Shown here in pieces: positions 46,935 to 47,014 of a stretch of 47,014 nt of DNA. The number at the start of each line of letters is the position of its first letter. Position 1 is the stretch's first letter. The translations under genes were made by a program, and so were the position numbers. This DNA is from an uncultured Bacillota bacterium (GTDB lineage: Bacteria; Bacillota; Clostridia; Oscillospirales; Oscillospiraceae): positions 1 to 47,014 of the forward strand of contig CANEFX010000020.1 in the NCBI GenBank assembly GCA_947426945.1, in the 5' to 3' direction. Under the pieces are notes generated by a model that was given only the letters and a program-made list of their open reading frames with translations, ran no database searches and was not told where the DNA came from.

Positions 46935-47007
46935 CGGCGGCTCTCTTAGAAGAGCCGCCGCAGCCTGTCGAAAAGCGGCCTGTTTGGAGAAGATCCAGAC
47001 AGGCCGC
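46935..47007. repeat. Two GC-rich hairpins at the end of the window
   Basis: CGGCGGCTCT (46935-46944), loop CTTAGA, AGAGCCGCCG (46951-46960). A second hairpin follows: GCGGCCTGT (46975-46983) with ACAGGCCGC (46999-47007), extended inward by four more pairs. The first may end the cobW operon; the second is like the palindromic repeats elsewhere in this window. T-runs are absent. Confidence 0.6.
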
Positions 47008-47014
47008 AAAGAAT

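Overview
The window is 47 kb of GC-rich, gene-dense chromosome from a spore-forming, anaerobic Firmicute. It fits a gut clostridium of the Oscillospiraceae (Flavonifractor / Pseudoflavonifractor / Lawsonibacter-like). The grounds are: spoIIGA-sigE sporulation genes; a full Rnf ferredoxin:NAD+ oxidoreductase operon; the redox repressor Rex; an iron-only hydrogenase-like protein; several S-layer-homology (SLH) proteins; ribosomal protein L27 with the Firmicute N-terminal extension plus its protease Prp; and Firmicute-type RNase M5 and Mini-RNase III. The genus is an inference. No tRNA, rRNA, prophage, insertion sequence or CRISPR array was seen. The layout looks like core chromosome with small accessory modules.

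Layout. 1-2.5 kb: the end of an ABC permease, a cluster of short palindromes, and an SLH protein. 2.5-7.4 kb (minus): rnfCDGEAB. 7.4-8.0 kb: the rnf leader and a well-delimited candidate structured RNA with its own promoter and terminator. 8.0-11.3 kb: a secreted stalk-domain protein, an unlisted 48-residue Cys-rich membrane peptide, an SLH protein and rex. 11.4-13.5 kb: a ribbon-helix-helix regulator divergent from a 52-residue protein, then spoIIGA-sigE (minus). 13.6-16.5 kb: a PadR regulator with two DUF2812 membrane proteins behind a palindromic operator. 16.5-20.5 kb (minus): comEC-holA-rnmV. 20.7-23.3 kb: mrnC-rqcH and a small HExxH membrane protein. 23.4-26.1 kb (minus): rplU-prp-rpmA, a YciI protein and obg. 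26.2-29.5 kb: an orphan gene, glutamine synthetase and a P-loop ATPase. 29.7-34.1 kb: a siroheme nitrite/sulfite reductase and an iron/cobalamin-type ABC importer. 34.4-35.9 kb: the hydrogenase-like protein. 36.0-38.8 kb: a GntR(YtrA)-ABC module. 38.9-39.8 kb (minus): glutaminase. 40.0-42.9 kb: a ParB-like/BMP-N-terminal protein, a metallophosphoesterase and purA. 43.0-46.9 kb: an S41 protease with SLH repeats and two COG0523/CobW GTPases, one with a 31-histidine insert and one apparently fused to a DUF1980-like domain.

How the genes fit together. Rnf, the hydrogenase-like protein, Rex and the siroheme reductase all deal with low-potential electrons and NADH balance. Glutamine synthetase, glutaminase and purA cover nitrogen and purine supply. 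RNase M5, Mini-III, L21/L27/Prp, Obg and RqcH are ribosome maturation and quality-control functions. Three self-contained regulator-plus-membrane-protein modules (RHH pair, PadR-DUF2812, YtrA-ABC) each carry a visible inverted repeat at the promoter. The items most worth following up are the ~180-nt RNA at 7700-7881, the His-rich CobW and CobW-DUF1980 pair, and the palindrome clusters.
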